Source of the DNA: Arsenophonus sp052171895
GTDB lineage: Bacteria; Pseudomonadota; Gammaproteobacteria; Enterobacterales; Enterobacteriaceae
Length of the DNA: 64,000 nucleotides
Assembly (NCBI GenBank): GCA_052171895.1
Contig: JBQMRN010000002.1
Span: 248,001 to 312,000, forward strand
Reading direction: 5' to 3'
Under the pieces are notes generated by a model. It was not told where the DNA came from, searched no databases, and saw only the letters and a program-made list of their open reading frames with translations. How positions within the stretch are numbered: the first letter of the stretch is position 1; the number at the start of each line of letters is the position of its first letter. The translations under genes and the position numbers were made by a program. Below, in pieces: positions 11,301 to 21,201 of this stretch.

Positions 11301-12234
11301 GTGGATAACATTAATGGCAATGCCAATGCAAATGGTTTTTATTGACATGGAGTCGGATATTGTTTTTGAACTTATGTCTAATTTATTAAGTCTCAATGGA
11401 AATGTAAATATTCCTTGGACACGTATTAGGGTACAAGAATTACCGTAATTAGTAGTATGCCTTCATCAAATGAACTGATGTTAGATGTAAATTTTCAGCC
11501 TTTTGAAAAAAGGTATATCAATTCTAAAATTAACTAATCTAGCAATTAAAATTGCCAATGATATTCCGTTTGGATGGATTTAGCTTAAAAGCGTGATTAA
11601 CAGGAATATTGAAAGTTATCCAAGATAAACAAGGGCTGTGTTTAAATGGACAAATTGATATTCCTGAACTTGATTTCATGCATATTGGCAAGATCTTATT
11701 GTTTGGTAAAGAAGAAATTTTATTTTTTAGCCCCTTTAATGAGCCATTCTAAATGTAGAAGCGATCTGTAATCCAGAGAGTATCAATGATAATTTGATTG
11801 CTTGGGGATAAAAGGGTTAAGGCTTGGCTGATAAGCTAAAAACAATGATTTTCCGAGCTAGTTTAATCGCAGGAAGAAGCTCTCTCTTACTTAGAGGTTA
11901 ATAGTTAAATAGTAGTGGTGTAGATAATACTCATATGGCTGCTTTACTAATTAGTATGAGAATTTTTAAAAGTGGAAAATTATTTGGAAGTGTTGTGGTG
12001 AAACATTTAGTGTTTTTGACTTAATATGAGATACTCAGGGAGTTGGTGAGCGATATCAAGTTGTAGTGAGTGTGCTATGATAATTAATGATTTGCAAGTT
12101 AAATATGTGGTGTAGGGATATTTAATTCTCTTTCTACATTAACGTTACGGTATCGTTTGGTTCCTAAATTGTATCTAGAAGCTGTATCTGGCGTTGATTA
12201 GGAACTAGATCTACTTTATCAGTTTGAGTTTTAA
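8396..12234 (+). pseudogene. tamB: tamB pseudogene (AsmA-like TAM subunit)
   Basis: TamB is a very large inner-membrane-anchored periplasmic protein that spans to TamA. The region spans the full usual length (about 1260 codons), beginning with a clear N-terminal anchor (MKWIKPISLGLLFLLLILLTM...). Stops and shifts follow throughout. The C-terminal DUF490 region is still readable: WHKLKTWQAKISA near 11250, NVNIPWTRIRVQELP at 11400-11447, and LTLRYRLVPKLYLEAVSGVD near 12140-12200 ending in LDLLYQFEF. The stop lies just before the ytfP start, the same arrangement as in E. coli. Confidence 0.85.
9347..9386 (+). repeat. 20-bp tandem duplication in tamB
   Basis: Units 9347-9366 and 9367-9386 (aaagtagYttacaacagctt) differ at one base. 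Another short slippage-type duplication in dead coding DNA. Confidence 0.85.
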
Positions 12235-12236
12235 TT

Positions 12237-12587
12237 ATGCGTATAATTGTTTATGGTAGTTTAAGGCGTAATCAAGAAAATCATCATTGGATGACCTATG
12301 CTCAGCTCTTAGGAGAGTATAGATTAGAAGGTTATGAGATTTATGACTTAGGTTATAATCCTGCAGTAATACGTGGTGAAGGGACAATAGAATGTGAAGT
12401 TTATCGTATTACACCATCCATATTGACTGAGCTTGATGAATTAAAAAAGAATTCTCAGGATTATGAAAGAAAATTGATATCTACATCTTATGGTAATGCA
12501 TGGATTTATCTTTATCTACTTTCAGTAAATGCTTTACGCAGAATTGAAAGTGGTGATTGGCTAAAACGAGATGAAAAAAGTAAATAA
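12237..12587 (+). CDS. ytfP: YtfP, gamma-glutamylcyclotransferase-like family protein
   Basis: Intact 116-aa protein matching YtfP along its whole length (E. coli 113 aa). It begins RIIVYGSLRRNQ, the YGSL substrate-loop motif of the GGCT/AIG2-like fold, and ends with ESGDWLKRD as in E. coli. The cellular function of this family member is not established. The start ATG lies directly after the tamB stop, so it was the last gene of a tamA-tamB-ytfP operon. It remains open although both upstream genes are dead, so it needs its own promoter or transcription through the pseudogenes. Confidence 0.9.
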   Translation: MRIIVYGSLRRNQENHHWMTYAQLLGEYRLEGYEIYDLGYNPAVIRGEGTIECEVYRITPSILTELDELKKNSQDYERKLISTSYGNAWIYLYLLSVNALRRIESGDWLKRDEKSK

Positions 12588-12647
12588 ATTTTCTAATCAG
12601 ATCCCTTTTATCGACGATAAAGAGGATCTAATTAAAACTATAGATGA

Positions 12648-13181
12648 TTATTTTTTAGTTCCGCGTTTAAAAGAAGAAAGAATCTCAGCTTTTGCTGCAT
12701 CAACATTTTCCCAGCCTTCTACTTTTACCCATTTTCCTTGTTCTAAATCTTTATAATGTTCAAAGAAATGTTTAATTTGAGCGCGTAATAATTCAGGTAA
12801 ATCATTAATATCTTTAATATGATTATATTCTTTAGTTAATTTAGAATGAGGCACTGCAATCAATTTTGCATCTTCACCAGATTCATCGGTCATTTTTAAT
12901 ACACCGACTGGTCGACAACGAATTACTGCACCTGATTGTAATGGATGAGGTGTTATAACTAAAACATCAACGGGATCGCCATCTAGGGAGAGAGTATGAT
13001 TGATATAACCATAATTACAGGGATAAAACATAGCACTAGATATAAAACGATCTACAAAGATGGCGCCGGAATTTTTATCTATTTCATATTTTATCGGATG
13101 ATCCCCATTCGCTGGAATTTCTATAATGACATAAATATCTTCAGGGAGTTCTTTCCCTGCCGGTACATTATTTAGGCTCAT
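12648..13181 (-). CDS. ppa: inorganic pyrophosphatase
   Basis: Family I soluble pyrophosphatase, 177 aa (E. coli 176). It hydrolyses PPi to drive biosynthesis. The metal and substrate residues are in place: IKYEIDK (Lys/Glu), the FYPCNYGYINHT block, LDGDPVDVL with its three aspartates, and MTDESGEDAKL. One extra residue sits in IPANGDHPIKYE. I chose the start at 13181 (MSLNNVPAGK) because an AAGGAC ribosome site lies about 8 bases upstream and the family begins with MSL; a longer frame starts at 13196. Convergent with ytfP. Confidence 0.96.
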   Translation of the reverse strand: MSLNNVPAGKELPEDIYVIIEIPANGDHPIKYEIDKNSGAIFVDRFISSAMFYPCNYGYINHTLSLDGDPVDVLVITPHPLQSGAVIRCRPVGVLKMTDESGEDAKLIAVPHSKLTKEYNHIKDINDLPELLRAQIKHFFEHYKDLEQGKWVKVEGWENVDAAKAEILSSFKRGTKK

Positions 13182-13288
13182 AAAAATGTCCTTCATTTAA
13201 AGCTAAAAATTGAGTAGAGCTTATTATAGCCGCAAATGAAAGAAAAACTCACTATCAAGATGGCTCTTATTATAAAAATAAGCTTAAC

Positions 13289-14367
13289 TCTCACATCCAA
13301 GAAGATAGTATGGTTTTTTGAATCATTTAGGTTTAAGTTTAAACTAAACTTTTATAGATGGAATGCAGTTTTACTACTCAATATTGATTGAGATAATTTC
13401 TGCTTGTAAATTAAAATATATCGATGCAGCTTGATTTCAAACTATTGACTAGAATTGAAATGATGGCTTTTTAGCCTGCATTTTCTATGCGTCCATTAAA
13501 TGGATTGAGCCAGATACCATTTGTTTGAGAATGGATCGGTGGGCTAAGTTGGTGTTCTATACCAAGATCTCTACATAAATGCTCGAATTCATATTTTCGA
13601 GTAGTTAAACATTTTTGTAAACTAAAAAGGCGGTCTATAAATTCTTTCCCATTGTCTGTAAGTACCAGATGGATAGCCATGTGACATGGACATGTTCGGT
13701 TAAGATTACGTAAGAAGCGTCGAGCATTGGTCGCGGTTCTTGCCTTATAAAGATGAATAAAAATCCATCGAGTGGCGAGATATCTATACCTATGAAAAAT
13801 AACGTTGTGAAGTTTCGTTTGCATTTGGAGAAGATATTTCACATCTGCGCACAGATAACCAAGCTTGTAACTTTTAAACGTTTTATGCTTCGACTTCGTG
13901 GCTTCTTCTCCTGCCTCATTTCACGAAAATTTCTCTTCTCTGCCTGCATGAACAGTTATCCAGGCCAGATCGAGATACAACAGGGATTTAGAAATTCACG
14001 TACGAGTAAAGCAGCAGATCCTTGAGAGAGAGAAAAAATTTTTTGGAGGAAACCAACTAGCCTTCTTCCTGAGCGGGAGATGACCTCATTTGAAAAATGA
14101 GGGGGAATATGGCTATGATCCATCAACATCATCTTGTTTTTTGCTCTTCAGAAACGATAAGTTCAGATATGTCATAACGCTTAGCCAAAATACACGTAAG
14201 CTCTTTCTTGCCTGAAGAGCAGCTCTGATATTTTAGGTGTTGTAGTTGCCTAAAGATGGAACCCTAATCATCATAATATATTGCCATCAACTATATCCCT
14301 CAGTAGGCATCTTGGTATCAATACGGCTGTGCGAAGAGGGTCCTATATAATGATCCTGGATCAAACA
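13289..14367 (-). mobile_element. IS481-family element, decayed full-length copy
   Basis: About 1.08 kb on the minus strand with both ends visible: left end near 13289 and right end with ...tcaaaca at 14367, shared with the copies at 54913 and 62296. Broken frames give the IS481 pattern: DRCLRMHG-like piece near 13950, ATRWIFIHLYKARTATNARRFLRNLNR near 13720-13780, LTDNGKEFIDRLF near 13640, and HLCRDLGIEHQLSPPIHSQTNGI near 13530-13590. The catalytic core is split by shifts and is dead. Confidence 0.82.
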
Positions 14368-14505
14368 ACTATCTATAACATGAAAATTATCGCTAATTTA
14401 ACATGAAATAGCTGTCAGAATATGTGTTGTAATCAAATCAACTGATATACTGCTAACATATTTTTATTATATTAATAATAGTATATTTTTACCACTAGGA
14501 GTATA

Positions 14506-14684
14506 ATGTCAAATAGTTAAAAAAGAAAAAAGTTTTTTCTGGCTAAGATCAGGATATAAAAATAAAGCAAAAAAAAAAGAGAGATAAAGGAACAATCACA
14601 ATCCCCAGAATCGAGAGTAGAAGATAACGCTGAAGGGATGACGAATGTAATAGAGATATCACTACAGTCTGCAAATTTAAAAAG
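14506..14684 (+). pseudogene. ftsY: broken 5' part of ftsY
   Basis: The ancestral start appears to be the ATG at 14506, preceded by an AGGAG ribosome site. The frame stops at codon 5 (TAG). In a second frame the typical FtsY N-terminus is still readable (FFWLRSGYKNKAKKK, then an acidic stretch to NLKR), ending in TGA at about 14686. A run of ten A at about 14569-14578 is a likely slippage site. This is the remains of the acidic membrane-targeting A region. Confidence 0.6.
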
Positions 14685-15761
14685 GTGAAACCTCAAGTAG
14701 CGGAAGAAGAAAACCCTCAATGCCAAACAGGAGGGATTAAAGTCGCAAAAATTGTTATACCTAGTGAACAGATAACCGCTTTGCAAAAAATAGATGAACA
14801 GAAAAAAGTAACGTCAATACAAGACTCAAAAAAATCAGTAAAAGAGAATATCTTTGCACGGTTAAGACAGAGTTTATTAAAAATGCGGCAAAATATAGGT
14901 GTAGGTTTTGTTAGCTTTTTTCATGGTAAAAAAATTGATGATGAGTTATTTGATCAGTTAGAAGAACAACTTTTAATTGCTGATGTTGGCCTAGGAACAA
15001 CCAGAAAGATTATAGATAGTCTAATTGCTCATGCTAATCATAAAGAGTTAAATGATGCTGCGATACTTTATAGTAAATTGCGACAAGAGATGGCCAATAT
15101 CTTATCTGATGTTAATAAGCTAATAGTTATAGAAAATAAACTACCTTATGTAATATTGATGGTTGGGGTTAATGGGGTTGGTAAAACCACCACAATTGGA
15201 AAGTTAGCCCGTCAATATCAGTCAGAAGGTAAATCGGTAATGTTAGCGGCTGGAGATACATTTAGGGCAGCGGCAGTTGAACAATTGCAAGTTTGGGGAG
15301 AGCGTAATAATATTCCAGTTGTTGCTCAACATATTGGCGCAGATCCTGCTTCAGTTATTTTTGATGCTATTCAGTCGGCGAAAGCTAAAGGAATCGACAT
15401 ATTGATTGCAGATACTGCCGGACGCTTGCAAAACAAAGCGCATTTGATGGCGGAGTTAAAAAAAATTGTTAAAGTTATGCAAAAACTTGATCAACAAGCG
15501 CCTCATGAAGTGATGCTAATATTAGATGCAAGTACTGGTCAAAATGCAATTAATCAAACTGAAATTTTTCATGAGGCAGTGGGTTTAACTGGTATTATTT
15601 TAACTAAACTTGATGGTACAGCTAAAGGCGGGGTGATTTTTGCTATTGCCGATCAGTTTAAGATCCCAATTCGTTATATCGGGATTGGTGAAGGCATTGA
15701 TGATTTTTTGGCATTTGTAGCTAATGATTTCATTGAATCGCTTTTTGTCCGAGAGAATTAA
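14685..15761 (+). CDS. ftsY: FtsY, SRP receptor GTPase (N-terminally reduced)
   Basis: Receptor for the signal recognition particle; it delivers ribosomes to the Sec translocon. The open frame is 358 aa from a GTG at 14685; E. coli FtsY is 497 aa, the extra length being the acidic A domain. The N and G domains are intact: FARLRQSLLK... from residue 57, GTP motifs GVNGVGKTTT (161-170), DTFRAAA (191-197), DTAGRLQN (243-250) and TKLDGTAKGG (307-316). The start is uncertain: the GTG has only a weak ribosome site. The remaining part still contains the amphipathic stretch just before the N domain that suffices for function in E. coli (the so-called NG+1 form). The C-terminus GEGIDDFLAF departs from the usual GERIEDLRPF. 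Confidence 0.9.
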   Translation: MKPQVAEEENPQCQTGGIKVAKIVIPSEQITALQKIDEQKKVTSIQDSKKSVKENIFARLRQSLLKMRQNIGVGFVSFFHGKKIDDELFDQLEEQLLIADVGLGTTRKIIDSLIAHANHKELNDAAILYSKLRQEMANILSDVNKLIVIENKLPYVILMVGVNGVGKTTTIGKLARQYQSEGKSVMLAAGDTFRAAAVEQLQVWGERNNIPVVAQHIGADPASVIFDAIQSAKAKGIDILIADTAGRLQNKAHLMAELKKIVKVMQKLDQQAPHEVMLILDASTGQNAINQTEIFHEAVGLTGIILTKLDGTAKGGVIFAIADQFKIPIRYIGIGEGIDDFLAFVANDFIESLFVREN

Positions 15762-15766
15762 AATCA

Positions 15767-16432
15767 ATGATTCGCTTTGAACATGTTAGTAAAGCTTATC
15801 GTGGTGGAAAGCAAGCACTTCAGGGTATTAATTTTCATCTTTCTCCTGGAGAAATGACATTTCTTACTGGTCATTCTGGGGCAGGGAAAAGTACATTATT
15901 AAAGTTAATTTGTGGTATTGAACGCCCAAGTACTGGTCATATTTGGTTTGGTGGTCATTATATTAGTCGCTTAAAAAAACGAGAAGTTCCTTTTTTACGC
16001 CGGCAGATAGGCATGATCTTTCAAGATCATCATTTGCTGTTTGATAGAAACATATATGAGAATGTTTCTATGCCACTGATTATTACTGGTGCGAGCTCTG
16101 AGGATATTCGTCGCCGAGTTTCTGCAGCCTTAGATAAAATCGGTTTACTTAATAGAGCGAAAAGTTATCCAATTCAATTATCAGGTGGAGAACAGCAGCG
16201 GGTAGGTATAGCTCGCGCAATTGTTAATAAGCCTAGTGTATTGCTAGCAGATGAACCAACTGGTAATTTGGATGATGAATTATCTAAAGGAATCATCCAA
16301 TTGTTTGAAGAATTCAATCGAGTTGGTGTAACAGTTTTGGTAGCCACTCATGATCTTGAGCTTATTGCATGTCGTCATTATTCTATTCTGACATTAAGCG
16401 ACGGAAGAATGATAGGAGGTCAGAATGGCTAA
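15767..16432 (+). CDS. ftsE: FtsE, cell division ABC ATPase
   Basis: ATPase of the FtsEX complex that controls septal peptidoglycan hydrolases through EnvC-type activators. 221 aa (E. coli 222). Walker A GHSGAGKST (35-43), Q-loop FQDHH near 86, signature LSGGEQQ (138-144), Walker B SVLLADEP (157-164), H-loop His195. It starts 5 bases after ftsY and overlaps ftsX by 8 bases, the standard ftsYEX operon. Confidence 0.97.
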   Translation: MIRFEHVSKAYRGGKQALQGINFHLSPGEMTFLTGHSGAGKSTLLKLICGIERPSTGHIWFGGHYISRLKKREVPFLRRQIGMIFQDHHLLFDRNIYENVSMPLIITGASSEDIRRRVSAALDKIGLLNRAKSYPIQLSGGEQQRVGIARAIVNKPSVLLADEPTGNLDDELSKGIIQLFEEFNRVGVTVLVATHDLELIACRHYSILTLSDGRMIGGQNG

Positions 16433-17384
16433 AAAACCTATCCATAAAACAGCCAAAGCCAAGGCATTGAAAGTAGGGTGGCGAGAGCAATGGCGGTATG
16501 CTTGGTTAAATATATTAGCAGATATGTTGCGCCAGCCTTTAGCCACGCTTTTGACAGTAGCTGTTATCGCGATCTCTATAACGCTTCCCAGTCTTTGTTA
16601 TATTGTTTGGAAAAATGTTTCACTAGCGGCACAACAATGGTATCCCACACCCCAATTAACTGTTTATTTGGATAAATCATTGGATAAAAAAGGCGCTGAA
16701 GAGACAGTCGCTGGACTTAGGCAATTAGATGCTGTTAAGAGTGTTAATTACCTGTCGCGGGAAGAAGCCATGATTGAGTTTCGCAATTGGTCAGGATTTG
16801 GCACAGTGTTAAACCTGTTGGAAGAAAATCCTTTACCAGCAGTAGCAATTATCACGCCTAAAATTGATTTTCAAAATTTACAGTCATTAATAAACCTACG
16901 TAATAAAGTAGGTCAGTTAGTTGGAATTGAAGATGTTCGCATGGACGATAGTTGGTTTAGTCGTTTAGCTGCATTAACTGGTCTGATTGCACAAATTGCA
17001 ATGGTGATTGGTATTTTAATGATCATGGCGGTATTTTTAGTGATTGGCAATAGTATAAGGCTAAATATTTTTTCCTGTAGGGATATGATTAATGTCATGA
17101 AGTTGATTGGGGCGACAGATGGTTTTATTATGCGTCCTTTCTTAAATGGTGGTATTATACTTGGACTCTTTGGTGCTTTACTCTCATTAATACTTGCTGA
17201 ATTATTAGTATGGCAATTGACTGCTATCGTTAGACAAGTAGCGTGTTTATTTGGTACTACATTTCATATTCAAGGCTTTTTATGGGATGAAGTGCTATTA
17301 GTTATACTGGTTGCCGCGATGATTGGCTGGTTAGCGGCTTGGTTGGCTACAGCTCAACACTTAAGACGTTTCACCCCAGAGTGA
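16425..17384 (+). CDS. ftsX: FtsX, cell division membrane protein
   Basis: Membrane partner of FtsE, 319 aa. The E. coli protein is 352 aa and has a longer cytoplasmic N-terminus. Four membrane segments are seen: about 36-60, 188-212, 240-262 and 287-310, with a periplasmic loop of roughly 125 residues between the first two that recruits EnvC. A strong AGGAGG ribosome site precedes the ATG inside the end of ftsE. rpoH, which follows ftsX in E. coli, is not seen; IS relics begin right after the stop. Confidence 0.95.
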   Translation: MAKKPIHKTAKAKALKVGWREQWRYAWLNILADMLRQPLATLLTVAVIAISITLPSLCYIVWKNVSLAAQQWYPTPQLTVYLDKSLDKKGAEETVAGLRQLDAVKSVNYLSREEAMIEFRNWSGFGTVLNLLEENPLPAVAIITPKIDFQNLQSLINLRNKVGQLVGIEDVRMDDSWFSRLAALTGLIAQIAMVIGILMIMAVFLVIGNSIRLNIFSCRDMINVMKLIGATDGFIMRPFLNGGIILGLFGALLSLILAELLVWQLTAIVRQVACLFGTTFHIQGFLWDEVLLVILVAAMIGWLAAWLATAQHLRRFTPE

Positions 17385-17422
17385 TCTTTTTCTGCAAAAA
17401 AAAGTAATTTGAGTGATTAATA

Positions 17423-17515
17423 TTAAACCTAGCACACTAGGGTATGAGCAACGAGGCTACGCTGTTTCTGAAATGTTCGTGATCTAAGTAATATTTTATA
17501 CTCTGCATATATTAA
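17423..17515 (+). mobile_element. IS91-family terminal fragment
   Basis: About 90 bases (from aaacctagcacactagggtat to the tactctgcatatattaattttt stretch) match, in inverted orientation, the transposase-proximal 5' end regions of the IS91-like copies at 21110-21198 and 34960-35046. It is cut on its right by an IS1595 end. Confidence 0.6.
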
Positions 17516-18792
17516 TTTTTGGATATGTTGTTGCCAAAGCTTGATGCTTTGCTCGATTTGTATTCACATCTGTATTTCAATTGTTCTAGTTTTAATAATC
17601 TTTTCCAGGCTAGATAATTCAGTAAATAAAACGACCTTATACCATGGAATTTACTAAGCTATCCTTTTATAATTGCCTGATATAATTATTGTTCACTTTT
17701 TAAATATAGAACTCTTTAGGAATAACTCTCTGATCATCCAACTTTATTAGGCGATGATGACTAATTTCATGCTCGCTGTCAAAAGATTTTGTACCATTTA
17801 GCTCCATCTGAGCAAAGGATAGACTCTTTATCGATGATCGGCTCAAGAAAACTCCTAAGACACTCTGTAAGGATCTCATCGCTCACATGACACTCTTGAT
17901 CTTGGCTGATTAAGACCGCAATTCATTTTTCCCATTTATCTCCTCTTCTCCCGTATTTTCTAGCTTTCCTATCTGGAAAGTAATGCTTCCCTTTAAAGGA
18001 TTCAGGGAAAATGTTTCGTCGACTTCAATAATACCAGTTAGTGCATTTATGTTGGCTGTCGCCGCTAAAGCAAGGAAGCAGTAACATCATCTAAACGCTG
18101 CTTTCAAATCAATCCCTGTTTGTTTTGCTAACTCTCTCGTAAACTCAAGAGAGTTATACTCATTTCTAGTATATAGTGGTTTCAGAGATGGCGGTATCCT
18201 GCATTGATTTCGTGGATACCTTGTGGTAAACTTTTTTTATGGTATATCATCTCTCTGTTATTAAAATTATTCACGAAATCAATGCAGGGAATACCCCCCA
18301 ATCTTCAAAATTCCATACACCAGAAATGAGCATAACTCCGTCATCTAAATATTGTTTTCAAATCAATGCCTATTTATTTCGCTGACTCCAGTAAAGTCAA
18401 GCTATTCAACATACATTGCAGATAACTAAACCATTTATCTTTGTGATCCAGTTTTGTCAGAGGACTTTCAGTAAGATTGTTAAATCTTTTCCTGTAATTA
18501 GGGATTTTACAACGATATCGTTGTAACTATAATGAATGTCATCAGCGGATAACATCTTCACTGTAACAATAGAGATAAGGTAAAGTGAAATGAGTTGCTT
18601 CTAATGTATGAATCGACATCATATGTAAATTGTCGTTGAGCTAACTAATGAGATGTAGCTTTATCTTGGCAGAGAGTGAGGAAAAGTTTTTTATCTGTAT
18701 GACTGTTTACTTTTTCATGGTAATCTCTGTAGCAAATATCCTTCATAATAGGATATGGGTTTTCTAGCAACAACCTTTGCCAACATACTCTA
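17516..18792 (-). mobile_element. IS1595-family element, decayed copy B, interrupted
   Basis: Minus-strand relic with outer ends atatgttgttgccaaagc (about 17522) and acctttgccaacata (about 18775-18788). The 3' half (17520-18149) and 5' half (18339-18792) are separated by a 188-bp IS256-derived insert, and the two halves overlap by about 63 bp of IS1595 sequence at the break. Transposase pieces such as the HRKARK region near 17950 are recognisable in broken frames. Confidence 0.75.
18151..18338. mobile_element. 188-bp foldback of two IS256 left ends
   Basis: Begins gagttatactcatttctag and ends with its near complement agaaatgagcataactc. Both sides are IS256 5' termini in opposite orientation; roughly 65 bp at each end can pair, with a short non-repeated centre that belongs to the right-hand copy. 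It carries no coding capacity. It may be a miniature element that could be moved by an IS256 transposase, or a recombination product. Confidence 0.7.
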
Positions 18793-18804
18793 AGATAAAT
18801 AAAA

Positions 18805-19160
18805 ATGAAAAATATACAAAGGTATCATGTGATAAAAATTTCTAATGATATGATCATCTTGTTAAGATTTTATCCGAAGGTCAGTAAATCATTAGCTGCA
18901 GTTATTTTAGCAGTAGGGACAATGAAAAGTCCTGATCAACAACTTGGTTTAGTTCATTACCTTGAACAAGGATGACATTAATGGAGTCTAAATGCTATCC
19001 TAAGTCAACTGCAATATTATAATTTTTGTAAAAATATGCTGGCACAGTCATAACGCTAGTACGGCTTCTAATCTTACTGCTTACTACTTAGTAGTTGAAA
19101 ATGGTATTTTAAAAGTAGCCAGAGATCGCTTGGCAAGTGCATTAGGAATGCTATTACTTA
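18805..19160 (+). pseudogene. ptrA: ptrA fragment (protease III, pitrilysin)
   Basis: Pitrilysin is a periplasmic zinc protease of about 960 aa. Only around 115 codons near the N-terminus remain: QRYHVIKISNDMIILL, KSLAAVILAVGTMKSPDQQLGLVHYLEQG (the HxxEH zinc motif region, here HYLEQ, so the second zinc His is lost), and YYLVVENGILKVARDRLASALGMLLL. There are shifts and stops. The signal peptide side is cut by IS1595 and the 3' side by an IS91-like element. The rest of the gene is not in the window. Confidence 0.75.
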
Positions 19161-21198
19161 ATGGTTAGAAAATTAAATTGCTCTTTAAGTGAACAGAAAA
19201 AGGTATTCATTATTGCTAAAAGGAGATAGAATCGAGTTTACCGGGTTTATTGTAAGTGAAAACTTCATCGAAGTGTGTATTCTTTAACCTAATGCCATAA
19301 TTTTAAAGATATTCACCTTAGCTTTGGCTTAATAAGCATTCTTTTTTCATTCTTTCTGACAAGAATTCCGTTGACTGTTTGCTAAGCTGAGCGTCGATAA
19401 AAAGTATCCTCTTGGGGGAGAGATACAGCCACAGAGAATCTATTTATACGGAAATCTGTGCGCAATAATTCTTTTATCAGAAAAATGAACCATGGTTTTC
19501 CAGTTTTTTATAAGCCGTCATCTCCAGCTCCTTATATACCTTCTGTAATAAGTGTGCTTCCTTTGTACTATTCGACAAGAAGAAACCCCATAGCCATGGT
19601 AATGCACCATCTTAAAATTCCTAGCTGTGGAATATGGTTAATATAGCTCCTGATCATCTCTTCCTGCGTCAGGATTTGCTGCTAGTACTGCTTAGATTCA
19701 GTAGTCATAGTAATGATCTACAACCACACACCTCCCTCTGTAATGGTGCAGTTTTGATGAGGATAGAAGCGAACGTTTAAGGTAACGGCTAAGGTATTTC
19801 AGGCTATGCTACGCCCATTTCATCTTTTTAGCGAAGTGCGCTATCCAATAACCTCCGTACTGTGCCTTCAGGTAACGCTGCCAGTACTTCCTAGTGCGGA
19901 TATTCTCCAGAAAAATGGAGAAATATTACTGGGATTTATCAGGTCATAGCTGTGACGAGGCAGGTAGATAACAGTGCCTCGCCAGATTTTTGATTGTTTT
20001 TTTGAAAAACCGCTCATGCCATAGATGATGTTTAATATCAAGACAACCACGGTATGGGTGATAGAGACATAAATATGCGAATCTTGATTAGAGTTGTTGA
20101 CCATAAGTGTGCAAGGACATGAGATATTAATTTTAATATCCTGTTTTCGTGCTCACTGTAGCACATAATACGGGCGGTGGCTAGCCACGCGCGCAGCGCG
20201 AAACAGAGCGTTGAGTAGCGCCCACTTATTATTGAAAAGGGCTAAATGAAGAAGGGGTATAATGAAAGTAATGTGTTTGCCAGTCGTACTAGAGTAAAAT
20301 ATGAACCTGCTGTACTAACCACTGCTCGGTAGCTTTAAAGCCGCATGAACTTCATAGGCTTTTGATTTACAAGTTTAGTAGAAAAACGGCTATTTGGAAC
20401 ATTTAGGAGAGGGATAGCAGTAGTGCTACAAAACTCCCTAGCTCCCACCGCACGGGAGGTTTATCGCAGGCAAGCGTTCGCTCGACAGATAAACGTGGTT
20501 CCACAAGCTAACACTTTCAGCGTGTGTTTTTCAAGAAATTTATTCCAGCCGTCATTAATCGTAAAAAGCAGTTTAGTTGAGTGGGGGGTATATACATCAT
20601 GGTATATTGCCCTCTTGTTTATCCTCTGCCAGAGAAATAGAAATCGTCATCTTGCCAGAATTCGTCAGGTCTATCAGACTAGTTATCTTTGTATTTCTCC
20701 CAGGGAAGAAGAGAGGGATTATCCACCTAGGCTATCTATAGTTGATGAATTCATCGGCAAGCATACTTTCAGTCATGCCCCATCAATGCAGTTGTATTCA
20801 ACGTCATCGGTTTTGCCTTGTTGTTGCTTAAAACCCTGAATAATCGTAACTAGAGGCAAATAATACTTACATGTCAAGAAAAATTAGGGACCGCGAGAGT
20901 CCCTAGAGGCATTACTGTATGGTCTCTTTTAGAGAGATATAAAAATTTTAGTCTGTCTATCATCTTTCATTTCGTGAAGCAGATCATAAAGTGATTCGTA
21001 AAAATAAACACTATAACACGTGAAGTCATCTGTTATCTTACTAATTTACCAGGTTTACACTTCCTAAGAAATCTATTTTGAGCCATCTGTATAAATTCCT
21101 GAAAATATTAACATATTGCAGAATATAAAACAGTACTAAAGTTATGAACTTCCAATAAGCGGCGTAGCTATGCCGCATACCATAATGTGCTAGGTTTT
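19161..21198 (-). mobile_element. IS91-family element, decayed copy I
   Basis: About 2.0 kb relic of an IS91-like rolling-circle (HUH, Y2-type) transposase on the minus strand. N-terminal pieces in broken frames include NDGWNKFLEKHTLKVLACGT near 20560-20500 and NNKWALLNALFRAAR near 20240-20190. A central piece near 20080-19990 reads SHIYVSITHTVVVLILNIIYGM and corresponds to the histidine-motif region; further pieces match the YWKVDFAKKTKWPWYSVKYLRHYLKRP block that is clearer in copy II. Left end atggttagaaaattaaattg at 19161 is shared with copy II at 33655. The right end near 21198 joins the middle of an IS256 copy. Confidence 0.75.
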
Positions 21199-21201
21199 TA
21201 A

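Noticed and set aside
12571..12756. 61-aa plus-strand frame after ytfP
   Set aside because: Mostly antisense to the 3' end of ppa; no ribosome site or homology.
14517..14786. 89-aa minus-strand frame over the ftsY start
   Set aside because: Antisense to the decayed ftsY N-terminus; low-complexity Phe/Leu sequence produced by A-rich coding DNA.
20423..20839. 138-codon open frame on the plus strand
   Set aside because: It lies antisense to the N-terminal part of the IS91-like transposase, whose pieces are readable on the minus strand; the protein has no family features.
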